DNA of 47,876 nucleotides from Desulfobacteraceae bacterium (GCA_024225635.1 JAAEMK010000986.1:1-47876), one strand, 5' to 3'; shown: positions 1-8,561, numbered from the stretch's first letter. Translations and numbers: made by a program. Notes: generated from the sequence alone by a model not told the origin.

Positions 1-147
1 ATTTTTCGGAAAAGAAGAATTTGAGTTTGCTTTTCATGATCCCAATAATGTACCGCAATTTTAGCTATTATCTCGTAGCAATTACAGGCCCAAATATAGT
101 TCAAAAAATTTAGGCCGAAAAAACCTATTTTAGACACCCCAAGATTG

Positions 148-504
148 ATGTCACTCAATATAGTAATGACGTGTTTTTATTTTTGTATGGGAAACAGTAT
201 CACGTCTGCTGCGGATTTGGCCTGGCAAGATTCAAAAGTAGCAGCTGTTTCCATGGCAATATCCGAAGGTAAAAAAGTATTGCTCGTTGGTGGAAGAGAA
301 GCATGCAGCAATACTCAGTATATGAAAAATACCGCCTGCGAATCCGTTTCTCCTCCGGTTAAAAGTTTGATTGAACAAGCTTTTATTCCATGGTTTTGTG
401 ATGTGGATAACAGTTCCGAATGGTATTCCTATGCTTCCGGATTAGGAAGTTATGCCTTGCCCCTCATCTGTGTAATCGATCCGGAAAATGACGATGCTTA
501 TTAG
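148..504 (+). CDS. Secreted thioredoxin-like N-terminal part, ends at an in-frame TAG
   Basis: The short product has a hydrophobic N-terminus ending near SAADLAW, which looks like a signal peptide. A thioredoxin-fold-like stretch follows (KKVLLVGGREAC, then a run ending in LPLICVIDP). The usual CxxC pair is not present. An ATG at 148 or a TTG at 145 are both possible starts, and no strong ribosome binding site decides between them. The frame does not end biologically at the TAG at 502-504. The following codons read DRTTGIQDLQDFYTRL in the same frame, which is the expected end of such a thioredoxin domain, and run straight into the next coding region at 559. I therefore see one gene of about 520 codons with an internal stop: a nonsense mutation, a sequencing error or a recoded TAG. 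Upstream DNA (1-147) is AT-rich with no recognised feature. Confidence 0.6.
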   Translation: MSLNIVMTCFYFCMGNSITSAADLAWQDSKVAAVSMAISEGKKVLLVGGREACSNTQYMKNTACESVSPPVKSLIEQAFIPWFCDVDNSSEWYSYASGLGSYALPLICVIDPENDDAY

Positions 505-558
505 GATAGAACCACCGGCATCCAAGATCTTCAGGATTTTTACACTCGACTGTTTCTG

Positions 559-1707
559 ATGAAAGGAGATGCCGGTACGGCCCATGAGACGAAGATTCTT
601 ACGGAGACATCACCGGATATCACCATCCCGGCCGGTGTCACGACGACGGTGTATGGCACATTCGATGCCAATAATGTCACCATTGAAAGTGGTGCAAATG
701 CAAACCTGCTGAACCTTCCGGGAAATAATACCATAACCGTTGAGTCTTATTCTAATCTGTTTACCGTATTCCGTTCCGGTTCCAAAGTGATTTTTTTAGG
801 TTCCGATAAGACGGTTCTGGAAATGCCGGTAACCGCTTCAATTCAGAGTATCTGTTTTAATGATATTCGAATGGAGCTTGTCATTAATAATTCCAAGGTG
901 ATGTTGGGGGCGCAGGAGGTAATGTCTGATGCCGCCGCCATCAGACCTGTTGTAGTTCCCCCCGCAGGAGATTTCACCAACTCCCTGAACATGGTTTTTG
1001 TAAAGATTCCAGCCGGCATTTTTACGATGGGTTCGCCGGAGGATGAGCTTGGTCGGGAGGACGACTACGACGGGGTGGATGAGCCTCGGTATCAGGTGAC
1101 ACTGACAAGCTCTTATTATCTGCAGGCGACGGAGGTCACCCAGGGACAGTGGAAGGCCGTGATGGGCAGTAACCCTTCCACATACAGCAGTTCCGGAGAT
1201 GACTATCCCGTGGAGAATGTTACGTGGTACGAGATTCAGGATTTTATTTCCAAGCTGAATCAGAGAGGAGAAGGGACATATTCTCTGCCGACAGAGGCAC
1301 AGTGGGAGTATGCGGCTCGAGCAGGAACGACCACACCGTTTAATACAGGTGGGTGTCTTTTAAGAGACCAGGCTAACATTGCCGGTTGGTTGCCTTATGG
1401 GGAATGTCCTATAAGTGAGGGGATATACGATTTAATGCCGGTGGCAAGTTTTCCTCCCAATTCCTGGGGCCTGTATGATATGCACGGTAACGTCTCGGAG
1501 TGGTGTCAGGATGTGTATGGAAAATACCCGTCCGATGCTGTGAGTGATCCTGTCGGTTCCGGGACTGGCCCGTACCGGGTCGTTCGTGGCGGCAGCTGGG
1601 TCGACAGCCCGGACTTATGCAGGTCTGCGTATCGCAACTACTGCTATCCCTGTGCTACTTGCTACGTTTTCGGGTTCCGGCTCACTTGCTTTGTAGATTC
1701 TCAATAA
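559..1707 (+). CDS. Formylglycine-generating-enzyme-like (SUMF1/C-type lectin fold) protein, C-terminal part of split gene
   Basis: Residues from about 145 onward form an FGE-sulfatase/SUMF1-type domain: FVKIPAGIFTMGS, EVTQGQWKAVMG, YPVENVTW, LPTEAQWEYAARAG, WGLYDMHGNVSEWC, RVVRGGSW and GFRL all occur in the family order. The first 140 residues are a beta-rich linker without a known domain. The catalytic cysteine pair of true formylglycine enzymes is not evident, so this is more likely a binding protein with that fold. The reading frame is the same as the preceding thioredoxin-like segment, so the ATG at 559 is probably not the native start. The last 40 residues are unusually rich in Cys and Tyr, in a pattern resembling a diversity-generating retroelement variable region. 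It converges on the solute-binding gene with only 8 bases between the stops. Confidence 0.8.
   Translation: MKGDAGTAHETKILTETSPDITIPAGVTTTVYGTFDANNVTIESGANANLLNLPGNNTITVESYSNLFTVFRSGSKVIFLGSDKTVLEMPVTASIQSICFNDIRMELVINNSKVMLGAQEVMSDAAAIRPVVVPPAGDFTNSLNMVFVKIPAGIFTMGSPEDELGREDDYDGVDEPRYQVTLTSSYYLQATEVTQGQWKAVMGSNPSTYSSSGDDYPVENVTWYEIQDFISKLNQRGEGTYSLPTEAQWEYAARAGTTTPFNTGGCLLRDQANIAGWLPYGECPISEGIYDLMPVASFPPNSWGLYDMHGNVSEWCQDVYGKYPSDAVSDPVGSGTGPYRVVRGGSWVDSPDLCRSAYRNYCYPCATCYVFGFRLTCFVDSQ
1600..1671 (+). other. DGR-like variable segment in the FGE-type protein
   Basis: Between the conserved RGGSW and GFRL codons, the positions that would be AAY in a retroelement template read GTC, GAC, AGC, GAC, TAT, AAC, TAC, TGC, TAT, TGT, GCT, ACT, TGC, TAC, GTT and TTC, plus one TTA. 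Nearly all end in a pyrimidine, while the intervening framework codons use mixed third bases (CCG, AGG, GCG, CGG, GGG). That pattern is what adenine-directed mutagenesis of AAC/AAT codons leaves behind. No reverse transcriptase and no template repeat were seen in the window, so the element, if real, would lie outside it. Confidence 0.4.
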
Positions 1708-1715
1708 CGTTTTCA

Positions 1716-2468
1716 CTATTTTTTGGTGTAGGTTTGAATTATGGCGGTGATGGTGCCGTCGGCGTGCATCCGGGCGAGAACCCTGTCCAGTCTTTCAATT
1801 ATGGTGAGGCGGTTCCTCTTTTTCGAAAAGGCGATATAGGTGGGAATTTTCCCGAGTTCAACCGGCAGTTCTCGAACCGCGTTTTCTTTGTTCATGCGGG
1901 AGAGCTGGTATAAGCAGGAGTCTTTTTCGGTGACCAGGATGGTCTTCAGTCCCAGAACAAGGAATGCCTCGATGTTCTCCTCGATGGTGGGGGCTTTTCG
2001 AATGTGGACGATGGTCCTGTCCCTGACGGCGTTGTCAAAGGTGTTTCCGTAGCTGAAGCCCCTGACCACGCAAAACCGGTAGTCCCTGAGTTCCTTGAGA
2101 TCCCCTTTGAATGCTATGGAAGAGTCTTTGAGGACAAAGAGGGAGAGGGTGCCGTAGTGGATGGGGGTCCGGGTGTAATCCATGAATTGTTCGCGCTCCT
2201 GGGTTTTGTACGCTCCGGTAACCCCGTCGGCATAGCCCTTTTTTATCATGTGGATCACCCTTGCCCAGGGATAGGTTTTTATGGTGACGGGCTGATCCAT
2301 GCGCTTGAACGCTTCCAGAGCAATATCCACGTAGATCCCTTTTTGTTCTCCGTTTTTCTGGAAAGCATGGGGCGGATAGTCCATGGTCACAAGGAACAGG
2401 GTTTCTGTCCTTGCGTTTGAAGTAAAGATGGTTGCGATGAGCAAAAGCGCCATGGCAGGCTTTTTCAT
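1716..2468 (-). CDS. Periplasmic solute-binding protein, family 3-like
   Basis: The 250-residue product has a signal peptide (MKKPAMALLLIATIFTSNA) followed by an SBP_bac_3-type amino-acid-binding fold. Visible signatures are TMDYPPHAF near the mature N-terminus, GIYVDIALEAFKRM, and ADGVTGAYKTQERE. Such proteins deliver small polar ligands to ABC permeases or act as sensors, and no ABC permease is nearby. The start overlaps the stop of the RND pump gene by four bases (ATGA), preceded by GAGGAGA, so it is the last gene of the pump operon. Its ligand cannot be told from sequence. A role in sensing or presenting a pump substrate is only an inference from position. Confidence 0.8.
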   Translation of the reverse strand: MKKPAMALLLIATIFTSNARTETLFLVTMDYPPHAFQKNGEQKGIYVDIALEAFKRMDQPVTIKTYPWARVIHMIKKGYADGVTGAYKTQEREQFMDYTRTPIHYGTLSLFVLKDSSIAFKGDLKELRDYRFCVVRGFSYGNTFDNAVRDRTIVHIRKAPTIEENIEAFLVLGLKTILVTEKDSCLYQLSRMNKENAVRELPVELGKIPTYIAFSKKRNRLTIIERLDRVLARMHADGTITAIIQTYTKK

Positions 2469-5400
2469 TGGGTCTCCTCATGGCGTGTATTTTTGTTCTG
2501 GTAGACCGCAAAATAGGTCACGGGAATCACCACAAGGGTGAAGAGGGTGGAGGCCACCAGCCCGAATATCAATGCCCAGGCAAGGCCGGAAAATACCGGG
2601 TCAAAGGTGATGGGAGAGGCCCCCAGGGCCGTTGTCAGGGCCGTGAGCACGATGGGCCGCATGCGGATGGCCCCGCTTTGGAGGATCGCCTCCTTAAAGG
2701 GGGTACCCCGCTCAAGGGCGTCGTGGATGAACTCGATGAGCACCAGGGCGTTCCGGATCACGATGCCTCCCAGGGCGATCATGCCGATCATGCTGGTGGC
2801 GGTCAGGAACACGGGGTCGGCAAAGCCTGCCACCTCGGATGCGGTGATAAGGTTGAGCATGAGAAATCCCGGCATGATGCCGAGCAGGGTCAATGGGATG
2901 GCCATCATGATGATAAGGGGCATGAAGAAGGAGCCCGACTGGATCACCAGCAGGATGTAAATGGCGGTCAGGGCCGCGGCAAAGGCGATGCCCATGTCCC
3001 TGAATACCCGGATGGTGATTTTCCACTCCCCTTCGCCGGACCAGACCACCCGGGCGCCCTTTGGCATGGGGTCGTTTTTCAGCCGGGACCGGATGTCAAG
3101 GACGGCCTCGGCAGGGGGCCGTCCCGCAGTGTCGGCCAGCACGAACACCACCCGCTCCAGGTTCTTGTGATAGATGGGCTGGGCGCTTGTCGTGGGGCGA
3201 ACGGTCACAAGTTCCCCAAGGGAGATCATTTTCCCGGAACGGGTTCTCATGGGGATGGCCCCGAGATCCCCGGTGGAGGAGCGGAGGGCCCGGGGCAGGG
3301 TGAGCCGTATCTTTAGGGGCTGCCGCTCCCTTGAAAGATGGACGAGGGCGGGTTCGAGCCCTGTCAGGGCGCCCGTGAGGGTGGTTGTGATATTTCGGGT
3401 GGAGATGCCGTGGAGGGCGGCCTTTTCCCTGTCGATCACAAGGTCGATCTGGTCATGGGGATCTTCGGCCATGACATCGATATCCACCACAAAGGGCTCT
3501 TTCTCCATGAGGCCGGTGAGATGACCGGCTGCGGCCACAAGGTCCTTGTGGTCAAGGGCGGGGCTGCCGTATACCTCCCCGACGATGGTGGACAGGACCG
3601 GCGGCCCGGGGGGCACCTCCACCAGCCGGATTTTTGCCTTGTTCTTTTCCGCGATCCTTTCAAGGCCGGGTCTCAGCCGGAGAACAATGGCGTGGCTCTG
3701 GTGCTCCCGCTGGTGCTTGGGCTTCAGCAGGACCCGGATGTCGGCAAGGTTGCCCTTTTTCCGCAGGTAGTAATGGCGCACCATGCCGTTGAAGTCCATG
3801 GGGGAGGCTTCCCCGGTGAAGGAGAGGATGGTGGTCACCTCGGGCACGGCCTTGAGATAGTGTTCAAACTGCCGGACCACGGCATCGGTGCGCTCGAGAG
3901 GAGTGCCCTCGGGCATGTCAATGACGATCTGGAACTCGTTCTTGTTGTCAAAGGGCAGAAGTTTCAGGGGCACGAGCCGGAACAGGGCCAGCATACAGGA
4001 GCCGGCCAGCAGGAGAACCACCAGGCCCAGGAGCAGAAACCGCTTGAACCTTGATTCCAGGAAGGGCCGGAGAACCCGCCGGTAAAGTCTGTGGGCCAGG
4101 GGATGGGGGCCCTGCCGGGGCTTTTCCTTTTTGGGGGGCACGGATTTGAGCAGCATCAGGGAGAGCCAGGGCACGATGGTGAGGGCGCAGAGGGTGGAGA
4201 AGATGACGGTCAGGGGAACGTTCACTGCCATGGGGGCCATGTAGGGGCCCATCATCCCCGTGATGAAAAAGAGGGGCACGAAACACACGATGATGGCGAG
4301 TGTGGACATGATCACCGGGGGAAGCACCTCATCCACGGCAAAGAGGGTGGCCTTGAAGGGCGCAAGCACCCGGGCGCGGATGTGGCGCTGGATGTTTTCC
4401 ACATTGGTGATGGGGTCGTCCACCACCAGTCCCAGGGAGAGGATCAGGGCAAAGAGGGTGACCCGGTTGATGGTGTACCCGAACAGATAGTTGACAAAGA
4501 GGGCCAGGGAAAAGCTGATGGGAACGGCAATGGCGACGATCACCGCCTCCCGCCATCCCAGGGCGAAGGCAAGCAGGATAACAACGGACACGATGGCAAA
4601 GGCAAGGGACTGGATGAGTCCCCCCACTTTTTCCCGGGCGGTTTCTCCGTAGTTCCGGGTGATCCCGGCCTTGACGTCCCCCGGGATCACGGTTTTTTGA
4701 AGCTCGCGGAACTCCTCGATGATCTCTTTTGCGACGGTCACGGCATTGGTGCCACGTTTTTTGGAGATGGCCAGGGTAACGGCCGGATATCTTTGGGCCG
4801 GGTCATGGTCCCGGGAAAAGCAGATGCTGGTGTAGGTGGAGGCCTCTCCGGGCAGATCCCTGACCGTGGCGATCTCCCGGAGATAGACCGGCCTGTGGCT
4901 TCTTACCCCCACCACCAGGGCGTTGATCTCGTCCGTGGAGGTGAGGAAGGAGCTTGTGGATACCGTGTATTCGGTATCGTTCCGGTTAAAGCTGCCTGCG
5001 TGGACCGATGCGTCCGCCCCCCTGAGGGCGGCTTCCACCTCGGTGAAGGAGATGTTGAAGCCCCTCATCCGTTCCGGCACGAGTTCCACCCGGATCTCCC
5101 TGTCCCTGCCGCCGTGGATGGTGGTCCTGGAGATGTTGCTCACCCGGCTCAGCCGCGCCAGGACCTCTTGGCCGATGCGCCTGAGTTCGTGGTCGTTGCG
5201 GGTGGCGGAAAACAGGGTCAGGTTGACGATGGGGACATCGTCGATCTCCACCGGTTTGATCACCCAGCCCCGGATGATGGAGGATGCCTGGTCGATGTGC
5301 ATGGAGATCCGGTTGTGCAGCTTTATGAGGGAATCCTCCCGGTCCTGGCCCACAAAGAAGCGCACCGTGACCACGGCCATATCCTTATGGGACATGGAGT

Positions 5401-5671
5401 AGACATACTCCACCCCGTCAATCTGCCACAGCAGCCGCTCCAGGGGGGTGGCCACCAGCTGCTCGATCTCTTCCGGGCTCGCTCCCGGGGCGCTCACCAG
5501 GATGTCCGCCAGGGGAACCACGATCTGGGGCTCCTCCTCCCGGGGGGTCACAAGCAGGGCGAAAGCTCCCAGGCAGAGGGCGATGATGATCAGGATCATG
5601 GAGATTTTTCCGTCCAGGAAGCGTTTCACGATTTTCGATATGGGACCGGGACGGGTTTGGGGTTCAGCCAT
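2465..5671 (-). CDS. RND-family efflux permease (AcrB/HAE type)
   Basis: This 1068-residue inner-membrane proton-driven exporter has the usual RND plan: TM1 at about 23-41, a large periplasmic loop, a TM2-TM6 block at about 350-500, TM7 at about 560-580, a second loop and a C-terminal six-TM block. The paired aspartates of the proton relay are visible as D418-D419 in LGLVVDDPITNVEN. The length matches the family. It starts two bases after the adaptor stop, with a GGGAGG-type site upstream, and its stop overlaps the downstream binding-protein gene. Together with the adaptor and TolC-like protein it would form a tripartite pump. Drug versus metal specificity cannot be decided, but the aspartate pair and general sequence look more like the hydrophobe/amphiphile than the CzcA group. 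Confidence 0.93.
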   Translation of the reverse strand: MAEPQTRPGPISKIVKRFLDGKISMILIIIALCLGAFALLVTPREEEPQIVVPLADILVSAPGASPEEIEQLVATPLERLLWQIDGVEYVYSMSHKDMAVVTVRFFVGQDREDSLIKLHNRISMHIDQASSIIRGWVIKPVEIDDVPIVNLTLFSATRNDHELRRIGQEVLARLSRVSNISRTTIHGGRDREIRVELVPERMRGFNISFTEVEAALRGADASVHAGSFNRNDTEYTVSTSSFLTSTDEINALVVGVRSHRPVYLREIATVRDLPGEASTYTSICFSRDHDPAQRYPAVTLAISKKRGTNAVTVAKEIIEEFRELQKTVIPGDVKAGITRNYGETAREKVGGLIQSLAFAIVSVVILLAFALGWREAVIVAIAVPISFSLALFVNYLFGYTINRVTLFALILSLGLVVDDPITNVENIQRHIRARVLAPFKATLFAVDEVLPPVIMSTLAIIVCFVPLFFITGMMGPYMAPMAVNVPLTVIFSTLCALTIVPWLSLMLLKSVPPKKEKPRQGPHPLAHRLYRRVLRPFLESRFKRFLLLGLVVLLLAGSCMLALFRLVPLKLLPFDNKNEFQIVIDMPEGTPLERTDAVVRQFEHYLKAVPEVTTILSFTGEASPMDFNGMVRHYYLRKKGNLADIRVLLKPKHQREHQSHAIVLRLRPGLERIAEKNKAKIRLVEVPPGPPVLSTIVGEVYGSPALDHKDLVAAAGHLTGLMEKEPFVVDIDVMAEDPHDQIDLVIDREKAALHGISTRNITTTLTGALTGLEPALVHLSRERQPLKIRLTLPRALRSSTGDLGAIPMRTRSGKMISLGELVTVRPTTSAQPIYHKNLERVVFVLADTAGRPPAEAVLDIRSRLKNDPMPKGARVVWSGEGEWKITIRVFRDMGIAFAAALTAIYILLVIQSGSFFMPLIIMMAIPLTLLGIMPGFLMLNLITASEVAGFADPVFLTATSMIGMIALGGIVIRNALVLIEFIHDALERGTPFKEAILQSGAIRMRPIVLTALTTALGASPITFDPVFSGLAWALIFGLVASTLFTLVVIPVTYFAVYQNKNTRHEETQ

Positions 5672-5673
5672 GG

Positions 5674-6765
5674 TTACTTTTCCTCCCCTGTTTCACCTGT
5701 TTCTCCGATGCCAAGCACCTCTCCCGGCGCAACCCCGGAAAGCACCTCGATCTTGTCCCCCGTTTCCTTGCCCGTGGTGACGTAGCGCAGCTCCCAGCCG
5801 TGGTCCGTTCGGACCCGCACAAGTTCCAGCTGGCCCGTGCGGATCACGCAGGACCGGGGGATGAGCACCACTTCCTTTTGGGCGGCGGGGATCATGAGCT
5901 TGGCATACATGCCCGGGTAGAGGCCCTCGAGGGGATCGATGGCCGCCTTGACCAGAAAGGTGCGGGTATCCGGGTCCGCATAGGGGACGATCTCCTCCAC
6001 CACGGCCCGGCAGGCGGTGTCAAGGGTGGGAATCTCGGCGGTAAGCCGGGTGCCCGGGGCAACCCTTGACACCAGTCCCTCCCTCACATGGGCCTCGATC
6101 CTGAAGCCGGTTTCGGTTCTCAGCATCACCAGGGGTTTTCCCGGAAGGGCAAGATCCCCGGGTTCCACCAGCCGCTGGATCACCTCCCCTTTGACCGGGG
6201 CGGTGACCCGGGTGAAGCCCAGGGCCACCCGGGCCTGCTTGACCACTTCCTTTGCCTGCTTGATGCCGGAATCGGCCTCCTTCAGGGCTTCCTTTGCCAT
6301 GGACAGGGCGGCCTTTGCCTGGATGAAGTTTGATTCCGCCGTTTCCAGTTCCTGGCGGGTGGCGGCATTGGCGTCCAGATAGCCTTTTATCCTCTGGAAG
6401 TTCAGCTTTGCCTCGGTGTGGGCGGCCCTGGCGGACTCGATTCCCTGGCGGGCCTTCTGCCTTGCGGCGGTGGCCGCCTTCAGGCCCTGCCCGGCCCTGT
6501 CCAGGTTGGAGAGGGGCTGGCGGCTGTCCAGGGTCACAAGGAGATCCCCCGGCGTCACCGCATCCCCGGCCTTTACATGGACCGCCTTGACCTGGGCCTG
6601 GGTCTGGGCCTGGATCTTTGTTTCGCTCCTGGGCCTGACCGTGCCCACCGCAGGCCAGGTCTCCATGACCGTTGTCCTGACTGCCGTGACCGTTTCCGAC
6701 ATCCCGGCAGCCGGGATAAATAACAAGAGGGCGGCTGCCGTTATCCATTGTATCAATCTGCCCAT
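5674..6765 (-). CDS. RND efflux periplasmic adaptor subunit (membrane fusion protein)
   Basis: The 363-residue protein has a signal peptide (MGRLIQWITAAALLLFIPAAG), a split biotinyl-lipoyl-like domain (QAQVKAVHVKAGDAVTPGDLLVTLD early, TRVTAPVKGEVIQRLVEPGDL later), a long alpha-helical hairpin between them rich in Ala, Lys and Glu, and a beta-barrel/membrane-proximal C-terminus. This is the HlyD/AcrA adaptor architecture that bridges an RND pump to an outer-membrane channel. The start is supported by a GGAG site eight or nine bases upstream. It lies two bases from both the TolC-like gene upstream and the permease gene downstream, so the three are co-transcribed. Confidence 0.92.
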   Translation of the reverse strand: MGRLIQWITAAALLLFIPAAGMSETVTAVRTTVMETWPAVGTVRPRSETKIQAQTQAQVKAVHVKAGDAVTPGDLLVTLDSRQPLSNLDRAGQGLKAATAARQKARQGIESARAAHTEAKLNFQRIKGYLDANAATRQELETAESNFIQAKAALSMAKEALKEADSGIKQAKEVVKQARVALGFTRVTAPVKGEVIQRLVEPGDLALPGKPLVMLRTETGFRIEAHVREGLVSRVAPGTRLTAEIPTLDTACRAVVEEIVPYADPDTRTFLVKAAIDPLEGLYPGMYAKLMIPAAQKEVVLIPRSCVIRTGQLELVRVRTDHGWELRYVTTGKETGDKIEVLSGVAPGEVLGIGETGETGEEK

Positions 6766-6767
6766 GG

Positions 6768-8147
6768 TTATTTCTCCTGTTTCCAGAGTTGCCCGAGGAG
6801 TCCCATTGCCCGTGCGATTTCGCTTTGGGAGATTTTTCTGTCGTAAAAGGCTGCCGATAGAAAGATCCTGGCCCTGTTCCTGGCAAGTTCGCTCTCAAGG
6901 TAGCGTGTCACCGTGTCCGAGCCACCCTGGTACCGTTTTTTTACAAGTCCCAGGGTTTCCTCGGCCATGGCCACGCTGGTTTTGGCTACCCCGAGGCGCT
7001 CGGTTGCGTCCGCAAGGTCCAGAAAGGCGTTTTTCAACTCCGTTAAAATCCGGAGCCTCACCTTTTGCTGGAAGGCCAGGACCCGGGTCAGCTCCTGGCG
7101 TGCCTGGAGGATCTCCTGCCCGGTGGTGCCTCCCGTGAAAAGGTCCCATTGAAGGGTCACGGCGGCGGTGTAGTTATCCTTGTCCGCTGCATAGTCGAGA
7201 TCGTCGCTGTCCAGGTAGTAGCGGCCTGCCAGATTCACCACCGGCAGATAGGTTGCCCTTGCCGCCTTGATTCCCAGTCTTGCCCTTTTTACCCGCTCAT
7301 TGGCCTTGATCATCTCCGGCCTCGTCCCAAGGGCCTTGTCCACGGCTTCCTCGTACTCCTTGGGCAGCTCCACCGGACATTCGCATTCCGTGGCAAGGTC
7401 CAGGGTTTCCATGGGCTCCAGGGAGAGAAGGGTGGTCAGGGCGTTGAGGGTGGTTGAAAACAGGTTGCGGCTTTGGACCAGGTTTTTTTGGGCCTCGGCT
7501 GCCCGCACCTCCAGGGAGAGGATGTCGGACTTAAGGACCCCGCCGCCCCGGAATCTCACTTCCATGATCCTGAGCTGTTCGGTGACCGTTGCCACCGATT
7601 CTTCGGCAATGGACACATACTCCCCGGCCTTTAGTACCGAGAAGAAGAGCCGGATCACCATGGAGACGATTTGGTTTTCAACCTCACCGGCCACTGCCCC
7701 CGCAGCCCTGAGATCGCTTTCAGCCATCCGGTTGGTAAAACAATCCCTGCCGCCCCTGAACAGGTTGATCCGCGCCGTCACCCCGGTTTCGAGGTTGGTG
7801 AAACTGCCGGGGGCGTTGAAGTCGGTGCCGGGGGGCAGCTCCCGCTGGTCAATGGTCTTGAACAGGTAGGCGGAGGGGGCGTCCCCGGTTGAATATTCGC
7901 TGAACATGGTCAGGGTGGGCATGAACAGGGCCCGGGCTTTTTTGAGTGCCGCCCCTGCTGTTTTAACCCGGCTTTTTGCCATCCTTATATCGAGATTGTT
8001 TGAAAGGGCGATCCTTATCGCCTCTTCCACCGCCAGGGGGTGGTCCGGCAGGGGGGCGGCCATTGTCCAGGTTGGGGAATGAAACACCGCTGCAAGGGCA
8101 AGGGCGGTTCCCAGGAGCAGGTGGACAAGTTTGGGGTGAGCCGTCAT
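6768..8147 (-). CDS. TolC-family outer-membrane efflux channel
   Basis: The 459-residue protein has the outer-membrane efflux domain repeated twice, with typical long helices (EEAIRIALSNNLDIRMAKS, GVTARINLFRGG and LQWDLFTGGTTGQEI at the second strand turn). The frame stays open upstream to 8300, but I place the start at 8147. A GGAGGT site lies eight bases before that ATG, and a signal peptide (MTAHPKLVHLLLGTALALAAVF) begins exactly there. It is the first gene of the tolC-adaptor-RND-binding-protein operon and is transcribed divergently from the oxygen-defence operon across a 414-bp spacer. Confidence 0.92.
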   Translation of the reverse strand: MTAHPKLVHLLLGTALALAAVFHSPTWTMAAPLPDHPLAVEEAIRIALSNNLDIRMAKSRVKTAGAALKKARALFMPTLTMFSEYSTGDAPSAYLFKTIDQRELPPGTDFNAPGSFTNLETGVTARINLFRGGRDCFTNRMAESDLRAAGAVAGEVENQIVSMVIRLFFSVLKAGEYVSIAEESVATVTEQLRIMEVRFRGGGVLKSDILSLEVRAAEAQKNLVQSRNLFSTTLNALTTLLSLEPMETLDLATECECPVELPKEYEEAVDKALGTRPEMIKANERVKRARLGIKAARATYLPVVNLAGRYYLDSDDLDYAADKDNYTAAVTLQWDLFTGGTTGQEILQARQELTRVLAFQQKVRLRILTELKNAFLDLADATERLGVAKTSVAMAEETLGLVKKRYQGGSDTVTRYLESELARNRARIFLSAAFYDRKISQSEIARAMGLLGQLWKQEK

Positions 8148-8201
8148 AAAACAAACCTCCATGAACATTATCGCAATTATCGTTGACTGCGATGGTTGAA
8201 C

Positions 8202-8217
8202 AGCAAGTATTGTTCCC
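8202..8217 (-). promoter_or_regulatory. Weak sigma-54-like promoter for the efflux operon
   Basis: On the minus strand the sequence GGGAACAATACTTGCT has the GG-N10-GC spacing and a perfect TTGCT -12 box, but the -24 box is GGAAC instead of GGCAC. It lies about 55 bases before the TolC start codon. It is plausible because the neighbouring divergent operon has a much better site and the palindrome between them could serve both. Confidence 0.35.
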
Positions 8218-8326
8218 GGGTGATCTTTAGATAAGCTTATTGGAGAGATTCGTCTCCCGAAGGCCTTTATAAGCATATAGGCTGGTGCTTTTTCTGTCAA
8301 TGTTCCAGATGTTTCTTATTGATGCC

Positions 8327-8344
8327 TGGTACAGATCTGTACCA
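8327..8344. promoter_or_regulatory. 18-bp perfect palindrome, candidate enhancer-binding-protein site
   Basis: TGGTACAGATCTGTACCA is identical to its own reverse complement over all 18 bases. It lies about 130 bp upstream of the -24 element at 8473, which is the distance normally occupied by upstream activating sequences of sigma-54 activators, and about 110 bp from the weaker minus-strand element. Binding by a dimeric activator is inferred. The activator gene is not in the window. Confidence 0.6.
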
Positions 8345-8472
8345 TGAGACATATTGGGGGCGGGCGCTCCCTGTTACCCTTGTTGCGGTCGGGTATGAAA
8401 TCTGAAAAAAACACGATAAACAAGCCTGCCCGGCCATGATTTTTAACGTTATCGGGTTGACGGAACAAGAAT

Positions 8473-8488
8473 TGGCACACCCCTTGCA
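8473..8488 (+). promoter_or_regulatory. Sigma-54 (-24/-12) promoter
   Basis: The sequence TTGGCACACCCCTTGCA contains GG and GC separated by exactly ten bases and matches the consensus TGGCAC-N5-TTGCA at all key positions. Transcription would begin near 8499, giving a leader of about 62 bases before the oxidoreductase ATG at 8562. The palindrome at 8327-8344 sits at enhancer distance. Confidence 0.8.
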
Positions 8489-8561
8489 AATCTCAGGGAT
8501 GAGTAATAGAGTAGAAATCTGAATCTCGGGTTATAATAACCAGCCAATAAGGGGACAGTCA

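Larger units (their letters stand above)
8148..8561. other. Divergent intergenic regulatory region
   Basis: This 414-bp spacer separates the efflux operon (minus) from the oxidoreductase-rubrerythrin-superoxide reductase operon (plus). It holds a strong sigma-54 promoter on plus, a weaker sigma-54-like element on minus, and an 18-bp perfect palindrome roughly between them. It also has an inverted repeat ATCGCA/TGCGAT (8170-8175 and 8188-8193), a short palindrome ATAAGCTTAT near 8231, and a CGATAA/TTATCG pair around 8413 and 8450. No small gene with a ribosome binding site was seen. Confidence 0.7.

Noticed and set aside
4091-5785. Long open frame on plus opposite the RND permease gene
   Set aside because: It is an antisense shadow of a GC-rich gene, rich in Gly, Asp and His with no domain or ribosome binding site. 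The minus-strand RND protein is unmistakable.
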